A stretch of DNA of 64,000 nt, from contig NC_054559.1 of NCBI RefSeq assembly GCF_017654505.1, positions 14,272,986 to 14,336,985 of the forward strand, in the 5' to 3' direction. Within the stretch, counting starts at the first letter, position 1; each line of letters begins with the position of its first letter. The translations under genes were made by a program, and so were the position numbers. The stretch is from Polyodon spathula (Eukaryota; Chordata; Actinopteri; Acipenseriformes; Polyodontidae). Below are positions 1 to 13,444 of the stretch, one piece after another. The notes beneath the pieces were generated by a model that did not search any database, was not told where the DNA came from, and saw nothing but the letters and a program-made list of their open reading frames with translations.

Positions 1-213
1 CCATGAAACAAATCACATATTTCCCCAGAGAATGTTGGCAGATTTTATATCATTTCCCCAATAGTTACATGTGCTGTTATATGTTAAAAATTACAGCTAC
101 TTCTTGACTTTGTAAAGTATTTCTACAGTCAAGATTTCCTATAAATAGAAGGCTGATTCTGATTTCCTGAAAAAGCAATTCTGAATGTAAGCCTGAAAAT
201 AATATAATTACAA

Positions 214-216
214 TAA

Positions 217-302
<86 letters not shown>

Positions 303-303
303 T
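214..303. repeat. (TA)n microsatellite with poly-T end
   Basis: Almost pure TA dinucleotide to 292, then a T run. Open frames reading Tyr-Ile repeats are artefacts of it. Confidence 0.97.
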
Positions 304-490
304 AAATACAAAATAACCAATTTTAATCAAAATTATTATAAATCAAATTATATAAAAATAACAGCTATATACGTGAAAAATTAAAACGACAGAACGAACG
401 TTTAAAGAAGGCAACAGAAGTTTAAAGCAGTATAGCAACTGTATTTTATTAACAAAAAAACACATGTTGTTCACGCAAAATCATTAGGAT

Positions 491-588
491 ACTTCTTGAC
501 TTGACAAAGTGCTGAGGGCAATCAGCTACGAGGAACAAGCATGATGGGCCGAATGGCCTGCTCTTGTTCATAAATGTTCTTACTTATG
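491..588 (-). repeat. Dispersed repeat A fragment
   Basis: On the minus strand this reads 'aagaacatttatgaac' then 'gcaggccattcggcccat', the head of a repeat that recurs in this window (for example at 37271). It is a short 5' fragment. The repeat's class is not established; it resembles a SINE or a LINE 3' region. Confidence 0.6.
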
Positions 589-1926
589 AATTTGCTGTCC
601 TTAACTTACCAGAATAACTGCACGATATAGTCTGCACTGTATATATGTACTGTACTGTGCAGCAATTCACAAGATCCCTGTCAAGTTTGTTGAGCATTTA
701 CATACATCTGCAGTGTTTTTGTATACGTAGACGAACAAAGAATAGAGAGAAAGGGACCTTTGGTTTCACAAAATGGAATACAAATTAGTTGAATTGAACT
801 CTTTGACTGGGGCGTACAGAATCTTTTCTCTATTGAATTTGCTGGTGGGAATATAAAAGAGGTCAGATGGGCTGGTTTGAGAGTCGCTATCCCAGTGGGA
901 CAGTACTGGGGCGTTTATGACTCTTAATGGTAATTCAGCGGCAAGACAAAGCCACTTTAGAAACAGGAAACACGGAGCGGTGTGGTGAAACAGCGGGCAA
1001 TTCGGGGTTAAGCTAGGTTCCAGCTTAGTAGTCAGTGCATAATTACATATTAATTACGGGAACGAAAAATACATTCTGTTTAGAAGTTGCAAACATGACT
1101 GATTAATTTCCGACCCCCGCCTTCTCTCGTCTCCTCAACAATCTCATTTGCATTTGGGCTACTCCCCCTTTTCTCTCTGCTTCACAGAAACTGCAGAATG
1201 TTAAGCCCGTATTCTATCTATATTCAAATATTTTTTTTCTCATTTTCTTTCAAGGCAAATTCATCGCCATCCATCATGTGGTCAGGCGTTCTCTGTTTGG
1301 TTTTGTTTCCCCTCTCTCCGCTCTCCCTTTCTCTCCTTTTTTTTTTTGGCTCTTTGGTGGTTTTCTTTAAGCTGTGTTAAAGGGAGCTGTCTGGTGATAT
1401 GAAAAGGCTTTGTGAACTCGCCTTTTCTCCCCGATTATTCCTTCCCACACCAGAACGCTTTCCCAGAGCTGTGGCGTCTCCCTCCAGCCTCGCAACCACT
1501 GTTGCCTTTCTCTGTCGCAGTCACCCCCCAACTGTCTGAAAAAAAGAAAGAAAGAACAGCAACAACAGCTACAAAAATGAAAAAAAAAAAACAAAAAAAA
1601 ACAAAAACAAACGAGCAGTGGTTTGGCATTTGATCGGCAACTTTACTGCCCTCTGAAGGACACATAGAACCAGTTAGCCGAATCACAGAAAACTCACTAT
1701 TTAACAGTGAATTAAAACATAAAGAATAGTTTTGAAAAGGCTGCAAATTCGATACTGTATAGCAGATAACTAGTTACAGTACTGGGGATCTGAGAACAAG
1801 CGAATACAGATTAGTGTAGTACAGAGAGCTCAGTACTGGGGATCTGAGAGCTAGCCCATCCAATGCAGTATAGAATAAAGTTATCCATCACCCACTGTTG
1901 CAAGCAAGTACATTTCTGTATAGTAC
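589..1926. other. Spacer without a recognised gene
   Basis: Contains a pyrimidine-rich stretch around 1290-1360, an A-rich stretch around 1541-1605, and a 19-bp direct repeat (cagtactggggatctgaga) at 1777 and 1831. No exon is recognised. Confidence 0.6.
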
Positions 1927-1928
1927 AT

Positions 1929-2075
1929 ACACTTGGCAACTTTATTAGGACCTGTAACTAATACTGGGTTGAGCCAAAATTGGCCCTGATTACAGCCATC
2001 ACACTACTTGGTATAGACTTCACACAATGCTGTAAGGTTTCTCGAGGGATGTTAAACCATTCAGTCATTCATATT
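1929..2075 (-). mobile_element. Terminal fragment of a DNA transposon (Tc1-type)
   Basis: On the minus strand it ends with 'ggtcctaataaagttgccaa', nearly the terminus seen at 60327-60346. The inner part resembles the 'locating-in-one-bout' style 3' end of fish Tc1-like elements in which the text warns of a failed match; only about 150 bp remain and there is no coding capacity. Class assignment rests on the shared terminus and on remembered fish repeats. Confidence 0.45.
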
Positions 2076-5000
2076 TCACACACTTGGTGGTTTTAAGACT
2101 AGTGGCCAAATGCTAGACGTTGACAAAACTGTTGTCTAGACGTTTGTTAGTTGAATTCAGTTTAAGTGTTTAAGTCATGGATCATTAAAATACAAAACAA
2201 CTCCAAGAATTTAACCGCAGTCAGCCTCCAGAATAACAAAACACATGCAAGGTATCAGAGATCGATGGCGTTTTTTGGTGTCAACAGGGTTGCCATAGAA
2301 ACTTGGGCAGAAACACAGACACATTCATTAGGAGCAGCTTCTGGGAAGGAATATGGATCTGAGGAGATTTACAGCATTTGCCTGAAGCCTCTTTGCTGGT
2401 TTTTAGAGCTTCTTAAAGATCTCAGTAAACATGACGCCACAAGCCTGCCAAAGGCCTCCTCGCTTTCACTTCACTAAATCTGAGCATCTAATCCAGCCTG
2501 AGCTCCCATCAGCCAGTGCAATAAGTTTGGAATGAAAAGAGCGAAAAATTGATCTCTCCGGGGCCAAGGGAAGCTTGGCATCTGGTTGCCTTGGAAACAA
2601 CATCCATCAAGAAACTTTAACAAGAAGTGTTTCCAATTACGTGCAGGAGACAGACACACAGACACTGCTCCAGCACATATAGCGAATGAAAGTGCGCAGG
2701 TAAGATTCATGACATTTTTTGTTAGCTACTTTACTGGTGGTGGTCGAAACCTGAAACGTTACTGGTTTAAACAGGTATAAACTTTCTTTGTTAAAGTGGG
2801 TAGCGTAAAGGACGTGTATGGGTACAACTTTTCTATTGAGACCAGTGTGTGTAGCTCTGTACTGCCTCCTGATGCTTCTTCTGTAGAGAGCAGTTGGACC
2901 CCATGTCCCCCCCAGATGCTTGGTTGAAATCCGTTCCCTGTGTTTCAGCCTAAAATGTCCCACACTCCAACAGAGCACATGTGGTTTTAATCCCACCCGG
3001 TGGACCATTCTTTTTCTTTCATTCTTCTTTTTAAGTGCTCTGTAAGTCAATACAATAATGACTGTGCTGTCAATCAGGGATAACAAGAGAGATATTTACA
3101 ATAATGTTTCTTTTCTACAAGTGAAACGATGCCAAATGCATGCCCAGTCTGCTTTGATGTCAGTGGGTTTGCATATTTGCCTGAATGGCTGCAGATGAAA
3201 GTGGAAAGCTGCTCACCCAGTGAGGCCTGACTCCTACTGAGTGGACTGGGATCTGAGATGGAGAAGCCAGGCTGATATATGGACTGAAGCTCAGGGCACG
3301 GTGAGGCAGTTAACAGGCTCTGGAGGTAACACAATAGCTTCTGGCGGTAAAGAATACAGGTTTGGACCTTGCCCAGATAAAAATCTGGACTTACTCCATC
3401 CACCAACACTCTAGTGAGTTGTGGGAAGAGATAGATTTATAGAGGTACAGTCCTGTCGATGCTTCACCTGAACGATTTTATGAATCTCAAACTGCTATAT
3501 TATTATTTATTGAAACAAACTTTAAAAAGGAGGAGGGTGTGTACTAGTGTTGTTACCACATGTGTTAATGGGTTTACAGAAGTAATCATGTTACATGCTT
3601 CATGGTCCAAACCCCTGTTAAAGCAACTCTCAATTTATTTGGCTAGTTGCTCAACAATAGCATTTAGAACCAACCACAATCCCGGCCATAGCTACAATTA
3701 CTCCCCCTCACCGCAGCAATTCCCTGCACTTTAATATGGTTGTAGCTAGCAAAATTATTTCCTAAATCTTACCAAACTCGAAACCTCTCCACTAACCCGT
3801 GGTGCTGTGAGTACTTTTACAGCTGCCTGAGTATCAAGAACATGCTGCTCACGAGTAGCACCAGATAAAATAATACAAAAAAACAACAACATTGTGTAAT
3901 TCTGAGCTTTATTATATTTGCTCAACATTAATTACTACACTTTAACTTTGTGTTACCTGAAGATCGCTTGTTTATGCTTTTGATTGGAGAACAGCCAAGA
4001 TAAACTGGATAGCTGAGATCGCTGGTTTTCAACTGAAGCCATCCATGCATGTACTTTATACAGTTAAGTCTCATATTTGAAACTGAAAACGACATGTTTG
4101 AAGTGTCTGATGGGTTGTGATTGTAATAAGAGTTAACAGTTTCTTGATCTCACTAAGTACCATAAATACAGCTCTGAGCAGTTTAAAACCGTGAAACATG
4201 AAACCTTGAATTGCTCTGTGCCTGCCGCTTAAGTCACTTACTGGCAAGACTTTGATAATTGGCATGGCATGTAGCTACACCAATGACTCCCATTCAAGCA
4301 CAATACAAAGAAGATCTCTTAACATTATTTTTTACTAAGGACTGTTTTTTTTTTTTTTTTAAATAGGATTAGTTTAGAAGCTGGTGGAAACGAACCCCAG
4401 AGGAGATAACATTATATTGCTCGACTACATTGCTTTGATGCACGCTACACCACACATCACAGAAACATGCCCAGTGCCTGTAACACTGAAAGACATCAAA
4501 TATTGTAATATACATTACTTTACCCACTTTTGATATACAAGCATATTTCAATTATATCTTGTGTACCAGAGTAGAAACAGCACACAACTGCTCTTTTTAA
4601 AACCCAGGACTTAAAAAAAAAGAATGGACCAAAATACTTGTGGCATAACAGCTATGTATATGTTACAGACACATCAAGCGTGCATGGAGACAGTCATCTC
4701 CCTTGCTAGGATAAAAGCTTCAGTTCCATCTCAGATTGTATCCACTTGGAATCATCAAACCCTCTATGGGACTTGCACTTATAACCCCCAAAAAACCCTC
4801 TTGAAATAAAACTCCCAGCCTTTATTCAATGATGTACAACGGGAAATGGCAAACAAACGCCATATCAATAGCATAGCAAATGGAAAAAGGTTATACCTTC
4901 AAGACCAATACACCTAAAACTGTTTAAAAATGTAATTGCTCCTGTCACAGTGTGAGTTATGTGGTTTGAGACTGTATGTGCACAACATCTGTGCAAATTG

Positions 5001-6688
5001 ATAGCCTAGATTTATTTACCCAAATCCATTCCTTCACTTTGGTTCAGCACATCACAGCCAAATGAAGTGCCTGGAATCCTGTTATAAAGTGAGAATATGA
5101 GCTAACCCTAGGTGTGGGGGGTGGGGGGGAGGGAGTTTTATGAGGTTGTATGCTGAATTTCCATTATCAGGCAGTCTTCTCACGAACGGTTCACAGCTGG
5201 TGAGAATGGTGATTCTCAAGGGGACAAGCATGTCAATATTCCAGGAACCTCATCTAGTCAGTTCATTTTGGGTTGGATTCTCAAAGCTCTTCTTGGTGCT
5301 GGGGGCTGAAGCATCTGTACCTAGATTGCTTGCTTATCAACAATCTTGCTTCGTATGAATGTATTGGGGTTCAACTATATATTGAATTGCTTCATAAATG
5401 CAGTGGGGCCCCAAATGCGTTTTCTACCAATGCAGAATGCCTAATCTTGTAACCAAATAATAAATCAGAATCTAAATGATGTGCAGCGTGGAAGATACAA
5501 ACCCAATTGAGGTCTACATGTCTGAGCGGGGGGTCCGCCCACTGCACTGAAGACTGGAATCCAAGTGTCCCGGCTTGATAGTCGGCCTGGAGACAGTTCA
5601 GCTGCCCGGCACAAAGCCTTCTCCAGCCCTGGTGCAGCCAGCCCAGTCGAGATACATTAAGAAAGCCACTCGTTCTCTTCACGTCCTGCTGGGTTAAAGA
5701 GTACTTTGGGTACAAGTGGAATGAATTGATGTCAATGGGGGGTCATTAATGGTCTTTACCAGAAAAGGGTCTTATATGAGAATAGCTGACTATTAACATT
5801 CATCATCATAAATCACTAGTGCCTTTGTACCCCACAAGCTGAAAGTACATCAAGGAGCATTTAACAGGCCCCTTTACAAAGGCCAGCCGGTGATTAAGAA
5901 CGTGACATTTATTAGAAACCAAAATCGCTTCCTTTTATTTTCAACGCGTAGCGGGGTGACCCACCTCACTTTATTTAGGCACGCTTGATCTTATTATGGT
6001 AGTATATTTATGTATTGATTTATTCACATGTGACTTAATCTGCGTTAGTTTTATTTTATCACTTCTTATGAGCACGTTTAATTTTGGCACATTACTTGTA
6101 GATTTGCATAGACAGGTTGATTCTCTCCTGTTCTCAACTCCCATAGGTGTTAATTGAGTAATGTGAAGCACCTGGTAGAAAAGTTCCTGGATTGCTTTCG
6201 GTTCAGTGTGACGTGAACCCTGGGGGGTTGGTCTGGAGTGAAGGTTGGACGCACAGCCAGCAGGAGCGGAGAAGGAGTTGGGAATTGTGTTCGACGGTGG
6301 GTTGGGGAGAAAAATGATCGAAAACAGTCGCCTACATTTAGAGCGAGGCTCCTGCTGTGCTTCCTGTCTCCCTCCACGTGTTTTCAGAAGTTTCAGATTT
6401 TAGTATTTTAAAGGCATGGTGATTTTTGGAGGAGTGCTGGAGACGAGGAGTTTTTAAAGTATTGGTTTTGTTGTTGTTTTAGTAAGCCCCGTCTCCGCGA
6501 TTGTCTCGAGCAGCCCTGCACTTTCTTTTGAATACCAATTAACGTGTTTTGTTTTTACTGAAAAGTGCAAACCCCATGCCGTGACTGTGTAGACTTGTTC
6601 TATTTGTTAAATATAGGTGACCACCTGTATTTAATAAAACGATGTTGCCTTGCATATTGTTGGGGTCTTAATTTTTATTTCCTGGTAT
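2076..6688. other. Spacer without a recognised gene
   Basis: Contains a poly-T near 4346-4361, a G-rich run near 5115-5131 and a moderately GC-rich stretch at 6180-6380. Several open frames of 60-150 codons occur, none resembling a known protein or having convincing splice borders. Confidence 0.55.
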
Positions 6689-6691
6689 TCT

Positions 6692-6795
6692 GCCTGGCTG
6701 ATCCCACCCCGATCGAAAAGAACGAGTACCCCTCCCGGGTGCTCAAACGTTATTGGAAAGCTGTGGTGCTGAACGAGGTCAGCTTGTTTGTCTAA
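6692..6795 (+). other. GC-rich exon-like segment of unknown nature
   Basis: Within AT-rich surroundings, about 100 bp are GC-rich and open on the plus strand (peptide begins LADPTPIEKNEYPSRVLKRY, ends ...NEVSLFV before TAA). No AG acceptor lies just upstream and no known protein is recognised, so it could be a transposon scrap, an old exon copy or chance. Confidence 0.2.
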
Positions 6796-6879
6796 GTACA
6801 GAGAAAAGTTTTTAATTTTTTTTTTAAATCAAAGGCGGTAATAAAGATACCCAGTACACAGCGTGGTGATGAGACTGAG

Positions 6880-6960
6880 TTAGGATATCGGTTTGGGTTG
6901 ATAGCCAAGGCAGGCTGTGGTGTTCGAATCTCGCTTTAACATCACAGGTAGGAATCCAGC
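6880..6960 (+). repeat. Possible tRNA-derived SINE head
   Basis: Contains 'gtggtgttcgaatctcgc', a good match to a pol III B box (GGTTCGAATC). The A box is poor and no tail is clear, so this is weak. Confidence 0.25.
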
Positions 6961-7190
6961 AGACCGTTGCACTTCAAACACACTCCTAAGATAAGTTAAC
7001 ATTTTTTTTTTTTTTTTTTTTTTTTACTTCATGTGTAAATGACCCTAAATGTTGTGAATTTTTTTACCCATTTACCATACAGTAGCATTGCAATAGCAGC
7101 TAAACATGTTCAGGCTACAAAAAGGATAATTAGGCAGGACTTAATTGAAGTATTTAAAATGTGTTGACAATTTTTTTTTTTTTTTTTTTT

Positions 7191-7385
7191 AAGTGTAACA
7201 CAGAAACCAGGACCAGAGGACACAGTTAAGTGCAGACAGACAGACTTAAGACAGAGGTTAGGGGACACTTCTTCACACAGAGAGTGAGTGGCGAGGGTAT
7301 GAAAGGGGTTGCCTATCCATGTTGAACGAGTGGGATGATGTAAAAGTGGATCTGACAAGGTTTTGAGATCAGCCAGCTGCCAGGG
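7191..7385 (-). repeat. Dispersed repeat A fragment
   Basis: Matches the middle part of the family in reverse orientation, including the stretch that reads 'ctctgtgtgaagaagtg' and 'cctggtttctgtgttac' on the minus strand. It is followed in the genome by a plus-strand copy at 7670. Confidence 0.45.
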
Positions 7386-7669
7386 GATTAACTCACCTGT
7401 CATAATACTAGTGGGTTTGTACGGTATACAATGCAGGCCAGTCAACCATCAGTTTCCCCACTTTCCCTTGTTATTAATAGACCTCAGTAATTAAGGTATA
7501 CATTCTTCTAATGGTTGCACTCAGCCAACAATCAAACAGTACAGCTGAGCGCAGAGGTGAGCTGTGTCACTTCAGCAACATCAGTCTGCCTGTTGCCTAG
7601 CAACTGGCTTGGCAGTGAGGGGATGCAGCTGGACTCGATGGCTGTTATATTCGTCTCATTGAAATGCAA

Positions 7670-7925
7670 ACCATTTAGAAGAAAATGTAGGAACGAGAGG
7701 AGGCCATTCAGCCTATCAATGCCTTGTCTGGTTCGCAGTAGCTGATTGATCGCAAAACGCTGTCAAGTTGGGTCTGCAAGGATCTCAGTGTTTCGGCATC
7801 AGCAACGTGTTTTGGTAAACCATTCCATACCCTGTATAGAAAAGTGTCTCCTGCTATCTGTCCTAACTGTGTCTTGTGGTCCTGGTTTTTATGCTGCACT
7901 TAAATATTTCAGCTGTGCTCCTGTA
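7670..7925 (+). repeat. Dispersed repeat A fragment
   Basis: Contains 'acgagaggaggccattcagc', 'ctgtcaagttgggtctgcaa', 'aaccattccataccctgtat' and 'gtggtcctggtttttatgct', in the same order as the copies at 15722, 37271 and 49838. Confidence 0.65.
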
Positions 7926-7971
7926 CTAATAAAACCTAATGACATGAATATTGGGCAGCTGGCTCTTTGAG

Positions 7972-7974
7972 CTA

Positions 7975-8008
<34 letters not shown>
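7972..8008. repeat. (TA)n/(CA)n microsatellite
   Basis: Short TA tract running into CA dinucleotides. Confidence 0.9.
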
Positions 8009-11000
8009 TGCCCCCTGTTTGTGTGATGCAATCATTCTGAGTTCTTATTGCAGTGACTTATTGTTATTTATTTCTATGAGTTATGAGTTCAGGAGCTACT
8101 CTTTAGTTTTACTTGCCTGTCTGTTTTACAGCATGTGTAATGCTGGCTAGACCATCCAAAGTGTCTTTATGTAAGTGCCAACCCAGCATCATCTAGCACC
8201 CAGCAGTGTTAAGGAAAAGGCAACTTGGAAGTGGCAGAACACTAGATGACAGTGACTCGCACTTCTATAAAGATACCATGGCTAAGCCTATGTTGCACAT
8301 AATCTATGGCAGGCAACTGAAACTGCATAGAAATATCCTGATCTCAGGGGAAAGCACAACACAGAATAAAAGACAGTAACTCAGAAACTCAGTATTTCTG
8401 TAATTGCAAGATCAATGGCCAGCACCATTTAAATTAAATTGGAAATTGGTGGTGCTTGCATGTGCAATAAAGACATAAGAGAACGAAAAGAAAATACATA
8501 CCTTGTATGCAAAGGAAAATTTGACCATGGATCCTTGTTCAGCATCCAGGCTGGAAACTATTTTGCGCTAAAAATACAATAACAATAACATAGGTACTCG
8601 GGCGATCCATCTCTTTGCGTTATATTTTCCTTATTTTTTTCTGATGTCAAATACCTTTGCAATAGATGGCCGCTTGCCCGTAATACCGTATCTCTGCATT
8701 TGATCCGCTTGTAAGCCTCCTAATTGAAATTGATCCAGCCAAGTGCCTTTTGTCCTTAAGTTAAATCACAGCCTGGATTCCCTTACAGTGGGACCCTCTG
8801 CACATCTGGGCTGCATTGTGTATCATTTAGGGTCAACAGCATTTCATCTCCCCGGGAGGACTTTTTCCAAGGATTTATTGTAGTCTCTGCTAAGCCTAGA
8901 AGCAACTAGATGCTACCGAGTAAAACAGAATCACCTGATCAAGATGCTGTAGGCTACTTTAAGTCAAAGAGCACATGCCAAAGTAACATTCGACCATGCA
9001 ACATCTTTTAAAGTACTGTCCTGCACTGGTGACAACTTTGATAAGCAAATTAACAAGTTGTAAAATAGCAAAGGAGTGAAATTAGTTTTCTTGCTGATTT
9101 TTGATGAAGATCTAGAAAATCTTTTGGTTCTCAAACTTGAAATATGCAGGCATTTAAAAAACTTTCTGCAAGTTCCATATCTTTTCCTGTGCTCGAGCTG
9201 AACATCTGATCAGCTGCCCGCACCAAGACCTATTATTATTATTATTATTATTAATTATTATTAAAATAAATAAAAGCAAAAATTGATTTTATAGCTTTGG
9301 TTTTCAGTCCTTTAAGATTACTGCAAGAATTACTTATAATACAATGGTAGTGTTTTTATAGTGGTCAAACCATGTGGCTGACCTGGTAAATGTATAGTCA
9401 AGGGGTCGCATGTTCGTGCCATGCAAAGTCACAGCTCTCCACTGGGGATTGTAGAGGGAGTTTTGGCTTTGGCACTCCCACGGGTTAGGGAGGCAGAATC
9501 AGCCTAGCCTGTTTCTCCTCACTGTGGTTCTTTAGATGTATGCAAAAAGTGTGGTGAGAGATCGCAACATCTGTTTAACCTTTTGAAATGGTGGATCACC
9601 ACGTGTTTTCTTTTGTTACATTACATTTAAAAGCTATTTAGAGTTTTAGACAGTGATCTTCATATGGATATCAGTAGGAATTGGAAATAAGATTTTCATT
9701 TTCTAAAGTTGGAAGCTCCGAGCGGGCTGGGGTGTTCTGTGGGGTGCCCCACTTCAAGCCCCCTTGGCAGGCACACAGATGTTGCATTCAGCCTGGGAGT
9801 AAGGGAGAGTGTTGAGTACAGTCCAGCAGTCATCCATAATCACTGTTTACTAGAGGCTACAGGTGCCCCCAGCCCCTGAGCTGAGGATTTTGTTTCTTTT
9901 GCCATGAAAATGCTTTCAACCGGCGTAGAGTTACTCCAAAGTGGCGGAGATATTTGAAGGATGCAAGGAATGTTTTCCATCAAAGCCACTGGTCTGCCTT
10001 TCCTTTTTATACCTCTAATTAAAAAAAGAAAAGAAAAGAAAGGAAGAAAATCAAATCTGCTGTGATTGTGTCAGCACCTGCTAAGGACTCTGTTCTTGCC
10101 AAAAGCAGAAAAATGTCTAAAGATGGAGATTTTATTTTTTACTTTTAGCTTTTTTTATTTAAAAAAAAAAAAAAAAAAAAGTTTTTTTTTTTTTTTTTTT
10201 TTTTTAATAATGCAACGATCCTTTTTGCATCTGGTGGAGGTTCTGTATCCAAAAGTATTGCCAAGCTTTGTGAAAACAGACTCAATAACCTTCTTAAGCT
10301 CTTAATCTTTTTCATGTGTCAACTGGAATCTCTTTGTCATTCGCCTTTGTTGGGATTCCAAATACTGATGACAAGACACAGTACATGTGGATATTATAAG
10401 TCATTTATGAGAAATGATCAAGGGTTTGTCAAAATCCTAATACAAAAAATTAGATACTTCTCCTGTTATTTAAGTTAATATATACAGGTGACCCTATCAT
10501 GCTAACTTTGGGGATGTATTTCATTCTATGTATGAAGGATGATGCATGAAAAAGATAAGCAGTAACTATAGCAAACCATCTTAAATAAACCCTTGAGTCA
10601 TTTTTTTTTTATCATGCATTTACCAAACTTACTTTTTTTTTTTTCCATATGGTTTGCTATACAGCTCAGGGCTTTACTGTGCTTTACCATGTTTGAATTG
10701 CTCTTTACTGAACTTCTTATGCTTTTACCATAGTTAACTTTTCTAAGGGGAAGACGTGGAAAGATAACAGCATGGTGACACCTGTCTGCTGTGCAACGTG
10801 AGATTCCTGGACCTCCCTTCACTTGCGGATGGCAGGACAAATTGATGAAAGTGTGACATACACTGAGCAGAGCTCCTGGTAGCACTTATTCACCTTTACC
10901 CTTTTTCAGCTCTCTGTCACTGCTGTTCAGAGAAGCTGCGCTGGGAGGTTCTTTAAGAAGAATCACAACCAGGAGCACAACAGAGATCAGTCATCAAGCA

Positions 11001-11966
11001 ATTAACATGTCATCTCCACTATCCTGTGAAACAAGGCTCAGAGGCTGTAAACACGTCACCTATTTTATTTGTCACCACTAGGGGAGATCTGCTGTGTGAT
11101 ACAGTAAAAACTTTACAATCCCAAGCAAGTGGTAAGTAAACATTCCCAACCATGATTACAATATAACCATTTTACCATTGAAATATATTATATTAAAAAT
11201 ACACATAGAGGTAAATTAGGCGTTAGAAGTTAGAGGTAAATAGGACCCAGTCTGAGCCTTATGCTTCCTGTAGAAACTACATGAGGTCAGGTGGGGCCCA
11301 ATTGATTGTAACACATGGAGTTAGTAAATGGGCTGAGGAAAGTACTTTCATCAATCTTAGGTCTGGTGATTCAAGAGTAGAGCTGAATTTTTCTCAACCC
11401 AAGCTGGTCGTGTTGCAAGGCTGTAGCACAAACTCCTGGTGGCAATAAGAAGTATAGACCAGTCTTTACAGTGACAACAAAAAGCGTCTTTACCTTAGTC
11501 AAGTCCGGGAGTTTCAACCATTAATATCAAAACACTGAAGGGGTTCTGCAAATGTTGTTATGCTAGATGGATGCCTTCATTGTTACCTTACCAAGCTGTT
11601 TTTTTTCTGACAGTCTACTTTTCTCAGACCAAAAGCACTGCACAAGAACAACAGTACAAACATACAATATACAGATAAAATATCAGTTCAATAAAACAAA
11701 TCAAAAGTTAAAGTAAATCAACATGGCAGACAGACCCTGTTCCTTAGACGGGGCTACACAGCAAAGCAGTCACTGGTGAATTACAGTATAGTGTGACTCA
11801 TCATTGTGTGACTCCTCACTGTGTCATCTGGCCGACTGGGATGCCTCTCTACTACTTTACAATTAGAAACAGATCAAAATATCACATACTTATGCCTTCC
11901 TTTAGGAGCTGAAAACAACACAAGCCTCTTAACCTTTTCAATGCATTTGACAAGAGGTCTTCTTCT
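8009..11966. other. Spacer without a recognised gene
   Basis: Contains a (TTA)n at 9229-9255, an A-run/T-run palindromic tract at 10160-10205 that can fold back on itself, and a possible tRNA-like segment at 9370-9425 with a weak B box. No coding exon is recognised. Confidence 0.55.
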
Positions 11967-12070
11967 TTAAAGCTGCGGAAATATACAGATTTTCTGAGTA
12001 ACTCCTGTTTTTGTCAGCAGGATAAATAAATTGTGAATTTCACAACAAGAAAAGCTGCATTTCTCGCAGT

Positions 12071-12336
12071 GCCTACAAAGGTACCACGAAATGTTCCTGT
12101 CAGGACACCTGAGGAAGTCAGGACCTCGGGTCACTTTTTTTTTAAAGTAACAAAAACGATTATTCACTGCCAAACATGAACTACTTTAGATGTGTAATGG
12201 CTGCAGTATAGGATACTGACTGGTTTAGGGTTTTCGATGTGGGGAGAGGATTATTCATTGTTTTATTAACAATAATACGATAACCAATCAGAGTGCAGTG
12301 TCCTGACAGGAACATTCGGTGGTATCTTTGTAAGGA
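12071..12336. mobile_element. MITE-like inverted-repeat element
   Basis: The arms 12071-12108 and 12299-12336 are inverted copies of each other, 33 of 38 bases identical, sharing the perfect core 'aatgttcctgtcaggacac'. The interior is about 190 bp without a coding frame. The size and structure fit a miniature DNA transposon or a decayed palindrome; target-site duplications were not resolved. Confidence 0.5.
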
Positions 12337-13023
12337 CAGAGCATTTCTCTCATCTATATACTATCGGTGTTGCATGCTGGGAGATGTATTTGTTTGTTGA
12401 GTTTAATAAGAGGTTCGATTCCATTGTGGTTAAGAGTGAGGGTTTAAGAGATCCTTTGCTGTTTATATTATTACAATCAGTCTATTTTTTGCAAAGAGAG
12501 AACCCTACTGAAGATGTAAAAATATAATGTACTAAAGAAGGCGGAACCTCCAGGCCACACCTTTCTGCTGAGTAACTGCAGATGAACGCAGGGTGCACTC
12601 AGTCATCCGTCCATCACCAGCAGTTCTGAATATTCATAAGATGCCTGAAGTACCCTTTGGAAGGGCTGTGCGCCCAAAAGCTGGTGTCTCTCCAGTTAAA
12701 ATAATACAAGATAAAAACTGAGATTACCAAGAGGAAACCATGTTGTGTCTGATTTTCAAAAAGTCAATACCTCTCTGTGTTTGTTCGCTTAAGGATATTT
12801 TCTTCTTAACTACGCAAATGCAAGTTAATTGTTCCAACACTGTTTATTTTAAAGGTCAAAGCTGAATTTTCATACAAAGCCAAATTGCTTTCGTATGCTG
12901 CTAAGTCTTCAAAGGAACCACACTTTGACTGGTCCTTGCTCTTTGCTCTTTCTCTGTTTCGTTTCACAATTTTTGGGAGATATAATTATTAGGAAACATA
13001 AAAACAAAAAAAAATGTGCGAAT

Positions 13024-13440
13024 GAATCCTATTGATTCAGTACCAATAACAGGGCAGGTCTGTCACCACAGATGTGTCTTCTGGTCCCAGTGGTCTGTGG
13101 TAAACTTTATCAACTCTTTTTAAAGATTTTCATTTAGTTAATTTAATCTATCTTCATAGCTCAAGCCCTGAGGTTAGTCTGGTTACTCTTCTTTTGTGGG
13201 GACCGGAATTTAATTCTAAGTAGAGTCACAGGCAGACCGATGGAAAGCTGTGATTTGTCCTCCATTGATAACCAAGATGAAGACATTCTTGGGAGGGGCT
13301 CACCTGGTAAAGGCATGACCACATGATGTGAAGGGCCAGTGAGCTCAGAGAGAACACCTGCAGGACTGGCTTTTGTAAGATGCTGGGTATAAAGAAGCAA
13401 CTGGCTTGGGGATTGATCGTTCAGTTCTCCTGAGATATTA
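13024..13440 (+). repeat. Composite repeat: family A tail joined to module B
   Basis: The first part ('tgattcagtaccaataac', 'atcttcatagctcaagccct') is family A. The second part ('ggccagtgagctcagag', 'actggcttggggattg', 'gttcagttctcctgagat') is a separate module also found at 16076-16365 and 23215-23300. The order matches the 15.72 kb copy. Confidence 0.6.
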
Positions 13441-13444
13441 AGAA

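Noticed and set aside
1412..1746. Overlapping open frames around an A-rich/T-rich tract
   Set aside because: Poly-Lys or poly-Phe translations from simple sequence on opposite strands.
2637..3086. Longest minus-strand open frame (149 codons)
   Set aside because: Low-complexity and Cys/Val/Ser-rich at its end, with no recognisable domain or splice pattern.
5392..5715. Minus-strand open frame of 107 codons in a GC-richer patch
   Set aside because: No known family and no splice or start context; treated as spacer.
9365..9480. tRNA gene
   Set aside because: Only a weak B-box-like motif (ggtcgcatgttcgtgcc); no cloverleaf can be drawn with confidence.
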